64,000 nucleotides of DNA from Adineta ricciae (GCA_905250025.1 CAJNOJ010000014.1:193624-257623), one strand, 5' to 3'; shown: positions 34,651 to 47,446, counted from the first letter of the stretch. The notes: generated by a model not told the origin, from the letters alone. A program made the numbers and translations.

Positions 34651-35264
34651 ATGTCGGGCCAAATGAGCAAGGAAGAAGTCAAAAAAGTATATCGAGAATT
34701 CCCCAATTGATCATGTCACATATGCTTTTGTTTAGTTGTTTCAAGAATTCGATAATGGAAATGGACATTTATCCTTGGCAGAGATTGATCGAGCTATTAC
34801 TCACCGTTACCCGCAATTAGGAACAAATAAGAAAGCAATCATGCGAGCTTATAAAGAAGCCGATACTAGCGGAGTAAGATATTAGCGAAAATCGATTTTG
34901 TTCTCACGTAAAAATATTGTTTGTTTTTCAGAATGGCTTTGTTGAATTACGAGAATTTCGCAAGATTATTGAGTTACTTCATCATTATGATGAGTTGAGC
35001 AAACTTTTCGAAGAATTAGATACCAATGATGATCATCGTATTAGTTTTCATGAATTCAAGAAAGGTTTTAGCCTATTGGGTGAAGATGATACTGATGAAC
35101 AGTTCTTACGAAAAGAATTCAATAGCATTGATACAAATCGAGGTGGTTACATTCTATTTGATGAGGTAAGTTCGTGCGAATAATTTTCCACATCTGAATG
35201 TTTTCGTTTCCATTGTGTTTATTCGTAGTTCTGTATGTATATGGCTAAACGAAAAGTGGAATGA
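34651..35264 (+). CDS. EF-hand calcium-binding protein (four EF hands)
   Basis: Small cytosolic calcium sensor. Exons 34651-34686, 34736-34873, 34932-35165 and 35229-35264 encode about 147 residues, calmodulin-like in size. It starts MSGQMSKEEVKK. Loops visible are DNGNGHLSLAEID, DTSGNGFVELREF and DTNDDHRISFHEF, all with acidic ligands, and a fourth, more degenerate DTNRGGYILFDEF. The arrangement resembles flagellar calcium-binding or calflagin-type proteins more than calmodulin, but assignment is weak. The last exon adds only FCMYMAKRKVE. A possible alternative last exon lies at 35398-35481. Partner and function cannot be deduced. Confidence 0.88.
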
Positions 35265-35397
35265 AATTAAAACAGAATATGAAATAAACACTTTTTCTCA
35301 ATTCAATGTTGTTGATTATACTTCAAAGAAAAACGCTTATTATAGCTAGCTTTGCGAATAAATTATATTCTCTCTCTATCATCATCAATATGTTTAG

Positions 35398-35481
35398 AAA
35401 TCATCAACGACTTTACAGTTGAATTATTGGAAACTGAAATCACTCGACGGTTTATTACCGTCATTCGGTTACACGAGGTAA
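35398..35481 (+). other. Possible alternative last exon of the EF-hand gene
   Basis: After an acceptor at 35396-35397, a 27-codon frame (KSSTTLQLNYWKLKSLDGLL..) runs to a stop. It is in phase with the donor at 35165, so it could replace the last exon at 35229. It would remove the final helix of EF hand 4. Only phase and splice signals support this. Confidence 0.3.
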
Positions 35482-36043
35482 AGGGTATCTTTCGCATAAT
35501 GACGATGTTGATAGAATGAAATAATGAGTAGGTAAAACAAACGTGTATGTGTGCATAACTAATTACTAGTTGAATTATTTATATAAAGAAACTGGATACC
35601 TAGAAGATCTTAGAAGATAAAAGGTAGATATTCTAGTCATCTTGTTCGGGGCGAATAGGTAAAACTAACGTTTTAATATACTGAATCGAATACGGACAAG
35701 ATATGAATGCTTAATTGCATGCACTACTGATAAAACGAAAATTCAGAAAAGTTGGCTATGATATTCCATGCAATGTCGAAAGAATCATTCCTGATAGGGT
35801 TGCAAAACAAGATAATTCAAACGTACTCATGTGGTTTATAGAAGATGGATGATTTGTTTGTACATACCAATCAACAAAAGTAGAGTATAGTGATTCCATT
35901 TTAATGAAATAATACTAGAAAATTTCATTTCGGAGGAAAATGTCAGAAACTCAGATGCACATCGAGTGCGTTGATATCCTAGTTCTTATTATGTAAGGAT
36001 ACTTTTCACCTCTTCATAGAAAGTAACTTCATACTTCTTTCAG

Positions 36044-36190
36044 ATGTCATGCGTACAGCTCTTGACTTCTGTATTAGAAAAAGATTATATTGATCAGTTA
36101 AATAATCTTCAGTATGGTTTTTCACCTACTGATAATGTAATCAAATCATCTGTGATGATTCCACTGTATCAAATGTATGTAGAAGTGTAG
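36044..36190 (+). CDS. Small ORF of 48 codons directly after a splice acceptor
   Basis: ATG at 36044 immediately follows CTTTCTTTCAG-like acceptor sequence (AG at 36042-36043) and opens a frame beginning MSCVQLLTSVLEKDYIDQLN. The arrangement copies that of the GPD and glutaminyl cyclase starts. No family is recognised, and it could equally be the last exon of an unseen gene or chance. Confidence 0.2.
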   Translation: MSCVQLLTSVLEKDYIDQLNNLQYGFSPTDNVIKSSVMIPLYQMYVEV

Positions 36191-36303
36191 ACAAAAGTTT
36201 TGTTATTCGTTTTATCTCTTGAATATGTATTATAAGATTGCTGGAATGATGCGGAGAAGAATACAAATAATTAATAGAAAAACAAAAAAAAAACATTCGA
36301 ACT

Positions 36304-37358
36304 CTAATCCAGTTCCACACTCGATATATGTGAGATTGGAGATATGCGATTTACATGTGCTGTTCTGTTACACAACATTCGCCAGTATTTCTTCACCAAA
36401 ACGTATCGCACTTGTCGACGAAATCGTGCCGAAGACATGAGAAATAAGTAAAACGAGCCCTATGAAGAAAGAAAGAAAAAACGAGTTATAGACCAATATC
36501 AGAATGTCAAAGTACAGTGATGCTACATACAGAAAAATTTAAATAAAACAATGCGAAAACAATCGCTCCAATCAGATCTGCGATGGTTGGAGAGACCGAA
36601 CCGTTTCTCAACATTTGACTTTGAAGTGAATACACACGAAAAAGAACATAAGGTAATGTAATAATCACCGAAAATGCTACACGAGCAATAATCATCGAAG
36701 TTAACTGTTGATCAATTCGTCGACGAAAGATCGGTATATGACTTCGTACAATTGCACGAATATTATAAGAAGCTAAGATTGCGAACACCGACATGATTAT
36801 CATTGGCAAAAATCCCGTCAATATTAAATAATATATATAAGTAACATAAGCAAGAAATCCATCACTTATTACTACGCATTTTACTGTTGATTTATTATCC
36901 ATAAAGATCAAAAATAGGATGCCATGTAAACTCCAAATGATAATCGCAATACCTGTAAGATAATGCGCAAGATTAAGTGTACTCAAAGTTTTCAAGTAGG
37001 ATTGATAGCTAGTGGATAAATACTGATTTATAGCTGCAAAACAAACAATAGTAAACGAGATAAGTGTACAACTGGATGCAATAGCAGAGCGCAATTTGCA
37101 CCAGACGATGGATGTTCGTGTAAGATCATCATCGAAACCACTGATTGCGATACGAGAACTAAATGAAATGATCAATTGAACCGAATTAACGATGGATTCA
37201 ATAGTTAAAAAGAAAGCCGATGGTCTATTACGAAATCTTCTCGAACTTGTGAAAACAAGTATGTCGATAACATGGCCAATCAACCCGCCGAATAATATGA
37301 TAAAACTAAATAAATTGGTCAGATACCGAGAAACACCGTATATCTCTTCCTCTGTCAT
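36304..37358 (-). CDS. Rhodopsin-like 7TM receptor, member 1 of 3
   Basis: Family A-like G-protein-coupled receptor in the plasma membrane. Exons 37358-36531 and 36459-36304; the 71 bp intron falls in TM7. Seven hydrophobic segments are visible. The TM3 cysteine lies in SIVWCKLR and its loop partner in VKCVVIS. The usual DRY is replaced by NQY (CFAAINQYLSTSY). A basic third loop (HIPIFRRRIDQQLTSM) precedes TM6. TM7 reads LNFSGSFYLF after splicing, with the normal Pro missing, and is followed by a basic tail. Start is ATG 37358. The two genes next to it (37887-38929, 40289-41384) share layout and intron position, so the three arose by local duplication. Ligand is unknown; short-peptide receptors are the nearest guess. 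Confidence 0.85.
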
Positions 37359-37886
37359 CACGTTGAATGTTCACTAGTTCTACTGTTTTATAAATATTCA
37401 TAAAGAATTTCTACGCAGAAAGCTAGTATGTCATTGTCGTCATCGGTGAATGAAGATATTATTGTACTGAGTATCACATATCGAATTTTTAATTTATGCA
37501 AGCATGTTTTTAGAGAGAAGTCATTTTGATGATTATACTCATCATGAAATTGTCCTTGAAGGATATAACAAACATGTATCGTATAAATATGTACCGATGG
37601 GTAATAATTTTCACAAATCGATATATGACGTGAATTGAATGAAATTTATTTGGCTTTATGAAGAAGGTTCAGCGTCTTATACAGAATGATAACTATACGT
37701 ATGCACTTTGAACTTTGGCTTGAATATTTTTATTATACTCACAGTTCGTTATACGAAAGAAAAGCAGGTCGGATGAGCATCTTGATTATATCCTGTGTAC
37801 AGTTCACTAAAAAGAAGCATTTTCTCTGAACTTCTCACGTAATTGTCATTTTGTTACAATATGTCCGACAAAAACAATGAGTAAAA
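37359..37886. other. Intergenic spacer between 7TM receptors 1 and 2
   Basis: 528 bp, AT-rich, presumably containing the promoter of receptor 1. No other feature seen. Confidence 0.4.
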
Positions 37887-38929
37887 TCATTCGAATTCAC
37901 TTCTTTCATCGTTAGCTGGCACAATTTGATTCGTCACTGGAAGTCGACAACATCGCCGTCCATAACCCTTCAAAAACGTAAATGTATATCGAATTTGTCG
38001 ACGGAATCTCGACGATACCAAGATGAATAGATAGAACGTACACTAAAATGCATAATGCTCAAAAAGCGATACATCATACGATCACTTACAGCAGGATTGA
38101 TATAAAATAAAGCATATGCAATATTTGATACCAATTGATGAATAGCTATACGAACGGTGTCGGTGGAATTCACTGTAACGTTTAGTATATAAATTCGAAA
38201 GGCGATTGAAGGGAGAACTGTAGAGACAAGAGATGCGACTTTGGCTAAAACCATAGCTGTCAATTGCTTGTCGAGTTTCCTGCGAACTACTTGCATTCGC
38301 ATTTGAACAATCCGACGAACATTCAAATAAGCCAATAAACTAAAACTTGTCGATACCAAAATAGGTATAAATCCATTCAATACAATATAATGAAAAAATG
38401 AGTAATATTTCGAAAAATCTGCATTGTATATATTACAGCCTATTCCTGGACGGAGTTCGAAAAAGAATAAGAATATCGAATCATAAAGAATCCAGACAAT
38501 AATACTGACATACATGAGACGACGAGACAATCTAAACGTGCTCATTTGTCGTAGCCAAGCATGATAATTGGTTGATAAATACTGATCAATCGCGGCAAAG
38601 CAGATCGCCGAAAATGTCAAAAGTGTTAATGTATGAGCAATCATTGGTCTTAGTTTACACCAGACAACTGAAGTTCGAGTGTAATCAATTGTAAATGCTA
38701 ATTCCAGAATACGAAATGATAAAGCGAAAACTAATAAACAACAATCGATGATCGTTTGGGCAAGAAGATAAAACGCACAATGATTGCGTCGAAATAATTT
38801 ATAACATGAAAAAACAAGTATATTCACAATATTTCCAATCACACCAGTAATTAAAATAGAAAGATATCCGTAGATAGCCAATTGTTGTGAAACAAACAAA
38901 ATTGATGTTGCGATGTCTGTTGATGACAT
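37887..38929 (-). CDS. Rhodopsin-like 7TM receptor, member 2 of 3
   Basis: Exons 38929-38090 and 38042-37887, separated by a 47 bp intron in TM7. An unspliced reading gives a different C-terminus, but splicing restores NPACTFYLFILVSSRFRRQI, which aligns with the other two receptors. Motifs: TM3 VVWCKLRP with the disulphide Cys, CFAAIDQYLSTNY in place of DRY, loop Cys in GIGCNIYN, and a basic third loop VRRKLDKQLTAMVLAKV. The start is the first ATG (MSSTDIATSIL). The C-terminal tail holds CC and basic residues (GYGRRCC), a possible palmitoylation site by analogy. Same family and orientation as its neighbours. Confidence 0.87.
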
Positions 38930-40288
38930 TCTAAACGAATATTTTAGAGCCAATTCAAATAAAATCTTTAAAGATATAATAATAAATTCAAAATGTGAAT
39001 ATTTATGAAAATCACCTTTGTCTCTCGCTTATTTTCTTTTGAAGTCAATTATAAACTAGGAAATAGCATTTGAATGCCTCTAGATGTTTTCTACTAATTT
39101 ATTATTTTCTATAAAAATAATGTCACTAAGAAGCAACTCATTTATATCATATTCATTAGAAAATGAGGAAAGAAAATCAAATGGTTCACTCTCCATGAGT
39201 CTCAACTCGATGCAGATAATTGAGAATAAAGAGTTAACTGTGATAGACAGAATTAGTGATTAAGCTTTTTGTAAATGACATGTATGCAAGTCTAAAGCAT
39301 TATATAGAGTTCAAAGCAAGATTTTGAATCTAACAGGTCAACTTGAATGTGCAAAGAAATTTTATTAAAAACTAAATTTGTCATTCTGTATTATCTATGA
39401 ATTAGTTCCGGCTGATGCTATTCTGTCTAAAGCGATATCATGCCAATGCCGATGATGATGTTGCAAGATTTTTATTCATTGGCATAGAAATGCCCTCTGT
39501 GAAAAAAACAAAAAATAGAATTTTTTATTTTTCTCAGTTAAAAGAATATTCAAAAGAGGATCACACAAAATGGCAATTTTTTAAATATCTTTCAAAAAAA
39601 TATTACGCGGATTACGTACGCTTTCGGCACTAATGATAGTTGAAGTTAACCATAAAAAGTCCAGGTGCGTTTGTCATATTCCATTACTGATACCTGCCAA
39701 AGTATTCAGTGTAAGGTATCGTGAGATAGACGTGTAAATCATTAGAACTTGCTCGTTCTAAATTATAAGCTTGAAATCTAATATTTTATTAAGTATAGGT
39801 GACTTTATAATTACAAATCTCATCAGAATTATAATATATAATAGTCGGTAAGAAGGTTTAGATGGCATAAATAGAACTTCAGGATATTCTACTGAACGAT
39901 AGTTGTTAACCTTTGCTGGCTATAGATATATTCTTCAAAACGGTTCCGGATTCGCATGAGAAAAGTTGAAAGGCTTTGAAGAAACAAAAACTACACGTAG
40001 GGTGAATAGTTTGGATGATGTTGTTATGAATATGGAGAGAGTATAAATCATCAACAACTATTATTCTTTGTACATGAATATCATCATTTTCAGTGGGTTA
40101 ATCATAGTCTGTTTATGTGCAGATCTTCTGGTACTATTGTTAGGTCATCTCGAGACAATACGTGTGTTCCAATCAGCGCATTTTCAAGCACAACAGGATT
40201 TCAAAAGCTGAATACGTGCTATAGTATTCTTGCTTTTATTGAAAAGGTTATTTACTGGAAAAGAACATGTGTGTTGAACAGTTGGCTT
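38930..40288. other. Intergenic region between 7TM receptors 2 and 3
   Basis: About 1.36 kb of AT-rich sequence with short frames only (for example 39415-39633) lacking domains. Likely holds receptor 2's promoter. Confidence 0.4.
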
Positions 40289-41384
40289 TTAGCTTAGCTC
40301 ATCGTCTGCTGTATGAGAACCGAACTGTTCAGGTGTCACTTGGTTCTCTGTATGGAATAGTCGAGAACAGATTAGCATACGGAGCATCGTTTTTCCGATC
40401 GCTTTTTTCCACACATGTCTGAATTGTTGCCGAAAACGTTTGGATACAAATAGGAAAACGTAGAACGTGCCCTAAAAGTAAATAACAATATGAATAAAGA
40501 GAACTTCAAAATAAAGTACAAACACTTACCGCTGAATTGATATAGAATAAAGATGAAGTAACAGTTGAGATCAATTGTTCAATAGCTAATCGTATCGAAT
40601 CATTAGGATCAATGTATCTATTCATTAAAATAATACGAGTGAGAACAAATGGTGAAGTAGTAACCACTAAAAACGCCACTTTTGTTAAAACCATTGCTGT
40701 TAGTTGACGATCTAATCGTCGTCGAATGATTGGGATTTGGCGTCGCACAATGCGACGAACGTTCAAATACGCGAGTGATGCCGAAGTTGCAGAGATTGTG
40801 ATTGGCAGTATTCCGCTGAGTGTACAAAACTGAATGTATGAATAGTAAATTAGAAACCCTCGGTTGTACACTGCACAGCCAGCTGATTGTTTTATCTCAA
40901 AAAAGATTAGAAACGGAATTCCATGTAAAGTCCAAAAACAGATGGCAATAGACACCAGTCGATGAGCGGATTTCAAGGAACTCATTTGTCTCAACGAAGG
41001 AATATAATGAGTTGATAGATATTGATCAACGGATGCGAGGCATATCGCTGAAAACGACAGAAGTGAAAATATCGGAACGATCGTTTGTCGGATCTTACAC
41101 CAGGCAAGCGAGTAGCGCATCGCATCATAACCATATCCATAATCAGCGATACGCAATGGTAGTACAATTACTAGTAAAAATAAATCTACCACAGCTGCAA
41201 CAACAAGATAGAAGGCCCCTTGATTAAGTCGAAATGGTTTTAAAGTACGAAAAACAATTATATTACAGATATTGCCCACAATTCCGGTAAGGAAAATGAT
41301 GATGTGTACGACAATTGTGTATTTTTGAGACACAAATATAATCGATTCAGCTACTGTCGGTGACATTTTAAATTCTGATATCAT
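40289..41384 (-). CDS. Rhodopsin-like 7TM receptor, member 3 of 3
   Basis: Exons 41384-40530 and 40471-40289 with a 58 bp intron in TM7 at the same place as in members 1 and 2. Spliced TM7 reads INSAGTFYVFLFVSKRFRQQ. Motifs: TM3 LAWCKIRQ, CLASVDQYLSTHY replacing DRY, loop Cys in SAGCAVYNRG, and third loop IPIIRRRLDRQLTAMVLTKV. Start ATG 41384 (MISEFKM) or the in-frame ATG 41366. The C-terminal tail (about 45 residues) is basic then acidic (HTADDELS at the end). Function as for its paralogues is unknown. Confidence 0.87.
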
Positions 41385-41986
41385 CCTCAGTTACTCAGAA
41401 GAAGAAGAAGGAAAATGAAAGCAGAATATTATGTCGTAAATAAGAATTTGACGGGTGTCACAACTAGAGTGATATCAATAATAATCTCTTTTTTGTACGA
41501 ATGCTGACGGGTGTGAACTTCAACTTCTTCTGACAGCATGTCTGAAATTCTTACTTCTAATCCATTCATCTCATGATCATTACCTTTTGAACAGACATTC
41601 AACGATGATGATGCTAATAGTTCCATTAGAAGTAGTGACATTCTGTTCCTTTCATAGTTCACCCCAAGCTTTGACTCTCAAAGCACTTCTGGAGATGTCT
41701 TCGTCAGATTTCGATTGTGACAATAATACATGCAGCGTCTCATTAGTTTAGGACAAACGCAAAACTGTTATCAAAGTCGTGAAAAGCACATGCTTCATTT
41801 CTCTCATGAAAAAAAGAATTCCACTGGTATCCGGTGTTCTTGATGTCATCATATAGCGTCTGATCCTGAAAAAAGAAATAGGTTGCTTTCTAGGAAAAAA
41901 AAGATTGAAATATGCTTTATTTTGAATCAATTTAAAAAAGTGAACATTCATGATTAAATTAGCATTATTTTGCTTTCCTATACATA
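41385..41986. other. Spacer between receptor 3 and F-box-like gene
   Basis: About 600 bp. A minus-strand frame at 41642-41426 (MSLLLMELLASSSLNV..) is open but without a recognisable domain; it may be part of receptor 3's leader. Nothing else supported. Confidence 0.35.
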
Positions 41987-43978
41987 TCACAAGGAAATGT
42001 GTAAACGATTATTTGTACCACTAAATTCCACTTGTACTTTGCTATTTAATGCATTTAATGATTTGTAATCTGTGAACCAGGAGAAGAAGGTTTGTTGGTC
42101 GATACATGCATTGGTTTCATGAAATGTAAGGTGAATATCCAACAAATGTTGAAGTTTTCTCAAGCAATATGCGAGAAAAATGTATACGTTCTGGGCATCT
42201 TTTAATTCCAAATAGAGATAACGTAAGTTAGGAAGGTAAGTGCCCATTTGACGAAGAATATCTGCAGAATTTGAAACAACAGTCGATGTGAAGTCGATTG
42301 TTAAGCTGGTAATGCGAGGTGCAACTGTGTAAATACGAAGTAATGTATCAGATATACGAACACTTTGAACATTGGGTAAAATATTCAATAATTTCGAAAC
42401 TAGAATAAAATAGAAAGTTCTCGGTGTGAAGTCTCGAAAGATATTTACAGAAATTGATCGGATAGATTTGATTGTACAAATAGATGCGTTTAATATTTGC
42501 AAGTGTTGAAGAGGAAAATAATTTCTGTAGATCAGTTAGTATCACATCAGAATCATACGATCCAGAGTCGGTTAGTTCCGATGTAAATGATAAAGATTTC
42601 AGATTGGTATAGGTACGATTTGGTAGAAGAACATTCGCTGGTGGACTGGGATGTAAAACAAAATGTAGTTCATACACTTTCTTGTAATCGTTCTTTTTCT
42701 CGTCATTTTGTCTAAAGGCAAACAATCAATCCAATCAAATTCACCCTTAAATCTTATCTATTTTACACTAGATCATATGTATTGTCGCTGTTCTGAGTTG
42801 GATATGTTTGTACCCCGTATAGATATGTTCGTACACTGTCTTTCTGCATAGGTAATGTGTATAACATGACATGCCGTTTGGAAGATCCTTCATTGTAGTA
42901 TTCGATAACCACCGGCCAACGATGCCAGAAGAGAGACGAAAATGATTGGACCATTTTTTCTAGATCGATTAGGATACGCATTGGAACATGCGTCTCATTG
43001 ATGAATAAGGAGAATTTTTTTAAAACAGGAAGAGAACTCGTGATAATACGTTCCCAGTTTGCTCCGTTTGAATATTCTTCGATGAGAAGTGATGAGAATG
43101 AGAATTTGATTAGTTTGGGTAATTGATGAAGAAGGATTTCAATTTCGAAAAAAGGTGTATGAGTTACATGTAATGTCAGGTTAGTTAAGTGTGGAATACG
43201 TTCAGAAAGACCATCATAGAGAGTATGATCGAAGTTCTCCTGCGCCCATGGAAGTAGATTTGGTCTATTGTAGCACATTATATTCAAGGTTTGGATATTT
43301 GGTAGGTGACGGAGTAATGATCCGAAATGTTGCATATGACATCCATTTAACACTAGATGAGTTATCGATGTGTTTATACCTAGAAAGAATCTGTTTGATC
43401 TCTAAGAAAAGGTGTATGTATCATTTACTGATGCTATTGTCATATATGATCGAATCATGCAATGCGAGGTAAAGTCGTTTGAGTGTTTTCATTTGAAAAA
43501 GAATCTTTAATAGGCTATCGGAGTAATTTGGTGTGTGTCGTGCTCGTCCGATGGATGTCAAATGAAAAGATTCGAGATTGTTAACATATTGTAAAGTGTC
43601 ATAAAGACTATTCATGGTTGGATCCCATAAAATTAAACATCTTACGCGTTGAAGAATAGCTTTGCGTGTTTCAAAATCAATTCCTAAATCTTCATCGTTA
43701 GTAACAAAACGTTTCATACGATTGTACGTATCAGACAATCGTAAACTGATAATCTGTTCTCGAGCATTGGATAATACTGATTGATAGTGTATATCAAGTA
43801 AATATTTAGGTAATGCATTGCCTAAATCAACACCCAATAGTTGCAGATTAATCAACGTATTCAAACGTTGATTTAGGTTGAATAGAGATATAAATAAATC
43901 TCGTGGACGACAGTAGGTAAAGATATCGAGAAGAAGTTCATTGGGCAAATTTTCAAATTTTGAAATTACGTTTGTCAT
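41987..43978 (-). CDS. F-box-like protein with leucine-rich repeats (four exons)
   Basis: Exons 43978-43429, 43379-42767, 42711-42449 and 42399-41987, with introns of 49-55 bp, all GT/AG and frame-preserving. The product is about 610 residues. The N-terminus FENLPNELLLDIFTYCRPRD is a clear F-box-type start. The remainder has many leucine-rich strands (ITHLVLNGCHMQHFGSLL, LPNVQSVRISDTLLR, LPNLRYLYLEL). By family knowledge such proteins select substrates for SCF ubiquitin ligases. It is longer than, but built like, the single-exon protein at 26773-27801. Substrate unknown. Confidence 0.8.
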
Positions 43979-44897
43979 GAATATTTCTATCTAAAAGAAA
44001 ACCTCTTTATACGCATTCTCATATTGATTATTTCTTCTACGCAAACAGATATCATCCTTTTACTGATCTTAAAAGCAATCTCATCAGTCTCACTGCCTGT
44101 CAAATCTACAATTAGAATCTAACATCTAATTTGAAGTTTCTTCCAATTGTAAATAATTCCATGAAATGAATCATTGCATAAGATACTTGAAAGTATTTGA
44201 GTATAAGTTGTAATTAACGTTGGATTACTTACGATCGTTTGAAATTGTTTAGAATGACGAGGATATACAAGCAACTGCGTCGAATATTCCACCAATCTGC
44301 CGTGGTCGTTGTGTAGCCGAACTGAAAACTTATTTAGTTCAATAATAACATGACTGTTTAGCTAGAACAAAGAATACATATTTATTTTCAAAGTTATAGC
44401 ATCTTGTTTGTTAAATATCTATGTATACCGTTGACTGTCATTGACAATTTCGATTGATTTAATCACAAGTAACCTTAATGCGTAAATGTTCATGAATTTT
44501 GTTAAGCGAACGATGCAATTCATGAAGAGAAAACGAACTGCTTCTTTCTTCTCTCTTGTTCTTCAATGCTGATAGGCTGTTTTACGTATCGAAGGAAACT
44601 AGTTTCTTCTTACACACGAAAGAGGCCGTACGTTGTCACATACTAATTAGTAAATCTTTCCAAAATACGCAATCAGCTTTTCTCACTGATTTTGTTCTCA
44701 TAAGAGCCGGTCTTCCTCCTGAGGTTTCTGCAAAGTGAGATTTTGTGACAAGCATTGAATGAAACTCAAATGGCGCACATTGGTGATGTATAGCATAAAA
44801 GCGCTGTCTTCGTTATTATACATAGTATATCGAGATATTTATTCACAAAAAAAAACAGGCACATGAAGTAGAAAAAAATTTGACACTACGATTCGTT
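43979..44897. other. Spacer between F-box-like gene and Argonaute copy 2
   Basis: About 920 bp of AT-rich sequence, tail of the Argonaute and head of the F-box-like gene. A 25 bp element near 44618-44642 recurs near 50801-50825 just beyond the other end of the Argonaute pair. No coding exon supported. Confidence 0.4.
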
Positions 44898-47446
44898 CTA
44901 CAGAAAGAAAGGGCACTCAGGAGCGATCCTAGAACTCAGGACGATACGTTCGCTTCTCAAGCCACCTTCCACATTTGTACTTTGATTCACCGGTAAACGA
45001 GCCTCAGATGATACCGATTCACTACAATACAAAATCAACATTCAGTTCATTCGATAATCATCTAACTATCACAAACATACGTATCGGACTGATCATCACT
45101 CTTGATATACAGTGTCGCACGAATAGCTAACAAGTCAGCATACTTCACTGGTGCAGGAATCGACACCGAACGGGTGCATCGAGCAAATGTATAACATAAA
45201 GCATAGGTTAGCATCTGCACTTCGTCCGGCTTCAACTTGTTATCGTCATACAACACATAATAGTGTGTCGGTCGACTTGTTCCCTACAACAAACATCGTG
45301 CACCATCTCATCTGATCGACAGTTCACTTACGAGTGCACCATGATGACTACACAGATAGAAGTCGTATTTAGTCGAATTGGTGATGTCAGGCGAATCGAC
45401 AACAGTGCCTGCTGGCACGTTCTTGTCGGATTTTGATGGAAACAGTTTTGTGTGATGTCGTTTGCTGACAACAATGTAAGTCAGGTACGGACGATAGGCA
45501 GGTGACAGTTCGACACAAGCTTCTCGTATGCTCGTGAGCTCTTTGTCGAAGACCGAATCGAATTCACTTTCTGAGATGCCATCACGATAGAAGACGATGG
45601 CGCTGGGTGGAAATCCTCGATGTTTTGCATATTGTGAGATGAGTGACTTCATGATCTGCTTGAGACTGACGATATGTTCTCGACTTTCGCCTCGTGTTTG
45701 AGGTGGTCGAAACTGTTGGTAGACTTCTTTGAAGTATCGGTTGGGTATGTCATCAGCAGACGCAACGACGGCAACCACAGAAGGCTGCATAGTGGCACCG
45801 GGAGCAGGATGACTAAGATCAGCACCGACATACATAATACGATGACCACGCGTGAAGAATCGCTCGATGACTGGCCTAAAGCGTAGTTCAGATATATACA
45901 TATAATGGATGCTGAGTTGAGTTTTTAAATGTAAATAGTATATACTCACGGAACTTCAAGGACATGGTTTATTCCATTCAGTTTCGTATTTATTTTGAGT
46001 AAGATATTATTGAATTTAGAATAATCGATCTTTCCCGGATTCCGCCCATGACGACCGACTACTGTTACAGCACAGAGCATTTGCGATACTACTCCAAATC
46101 CCCGTTCTAGCTCGCACTAAAATGCAGGCTAAATTATGTCTACACATCGGATCGTTAAAACTGCTCTTACCTGCTTCTTGATGGAATTGTAAACAATAGT
46201 TCTCAGCCTTTTGTCATCAGGCAAAATAATAAGAAAAAATTTGCAATCGTCATTCTTTGCTATTATATCACTCAATAGAGTAATTATTTTGGCAGTCGAA
46301 AACCTATTAATTCGCTCCTCAACATAGATCTCAGGAGGTTTACAATCGATTCCTCGATCCTGCGAGACTACCTTCAGATCATTATAGAACTCTTTGCATA
46401 TCTCTTCACTGATTTCAGCTAAATTAATCATTGCCCACAATTGTGGGAAGTCAGCTGGCTTGTAAAATGTCGTACCCCTTACATCCCAATCGCCCGTCTT
46501 TCTCGTGGCCTCTGATCTCACTCGATAAATACCACTATAAACTACTTCTGGCATTGGCAAAACACGAGCTCGCATTGTCACCATTTTTACGTCTACATTC
46601 ATCTGCCATGCAGCCACGAATGGATCAGCTTCGAAACACTGCTTCTTTGGGTCGGCACGTATGTTTTTGATTGTTCTCTCATATTCAATCGGTTTCATCG
46701 TTGACACACAACACATCGTGGCTCTCTGCTCGTCGGTCACTTTCTTCACTCTCACAGGTTCGACATCGACCAGTTCCATCGGGAGAAATGATCCATTGCG
46801 CATTTCTAACGTCGGTAACGATGGATACCTAACGTTGATTGAGAATGAAGAATATACTCATTTCGTCAACAGATACTTACTTCAGCACGATCTCATATTC
46901 TTCTTTATAGTATTCTTCAATTGTTACTTCAATTCTCGTCGCTTTCCAATAAAACTTTTGCTCACATGCAGATAGTCCGAAGTTCAATATTTCGTAATTA
47001 TGCGGTTTACTAGCATTCTGTGACTGAACACGAAGATCTATTTCGAAACATTCATCGGAACTCATTGCGTTCATTCATTTACAAAACCTCACGTCACTTA
47101 CGTTTACAATGCTTCAATAAAAACTCAGCATCATTTCGATAGTTTCGGTTTCTTACATCAAGCCATTGCAAAACATCACGACTATCTGCCATTCGAACAT
47201 CTCTTTGTCTACTATATTTTGCTTTTCCGCTAGGACTTTGCACCATCACTTCACGCAAAAAATCCAAAAACGGCTGCTTCTTCATGAAAACTGAATGTTT
47301 CACTACAATCAACATAACCATTTAGTATCACCACCTTCATCATCTGCATACTCACCATCTAGATTCATCAGCAACTGATGTTTGCCCTTGGAAAATACCA
47401 GACACGAATAGAACCCACGCCATGCCGCTTTACCTAATCCGAGATC
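44898..47446 (-). CDS. Argonaute copy 2, lacking 5' end (linker, PAZ, MID, PIWI)
   Basis: Small-RNA-guided effector of the AGO clade. Exons on the minus strand: 47446-47356, 47302-47102, about 47059-46881, 46828-46171, 46116-45950, 45875-45332, 45283-45081 and 45021-44898. The PAZ domain begins at [15 protein letters not shown]. The PIWI domain carries the catalytic set: Asp in [12 protein letters not shown], Glu in [10 protein letters not shown], Asp in [12 protein letters not shown] and His in GTSRPTHYY, so slicing is predicted. The end ([18 protein letters not shown] .. CPFFL) closes the guide pocket as in the family. The N-terminal exons are lost at the N at 47447. The junction between 47102 and the next exon did not give a canonical in-frame splice by my reading, so this copy may carry a defect or sequence error. 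MID and second-half PAZ differ strongly from copy 1. Confidence 0.9.

Larger units (their letters stand above)
35265..36303. other. Gap with possible alternative exon and a 48-codon frame
   Basis: Two candidate pieces are described separately (35398-35481 and 36044-36190). The remaining sequence is AT-rich with no recognised feature. Confidence 0.4.

Noticed and set aside
39415..39633. Plus-strand open frame of about 70 codons in the receptor cluster
   Set aside because: No recognisable motif and no partner exons; not supported as a gene.
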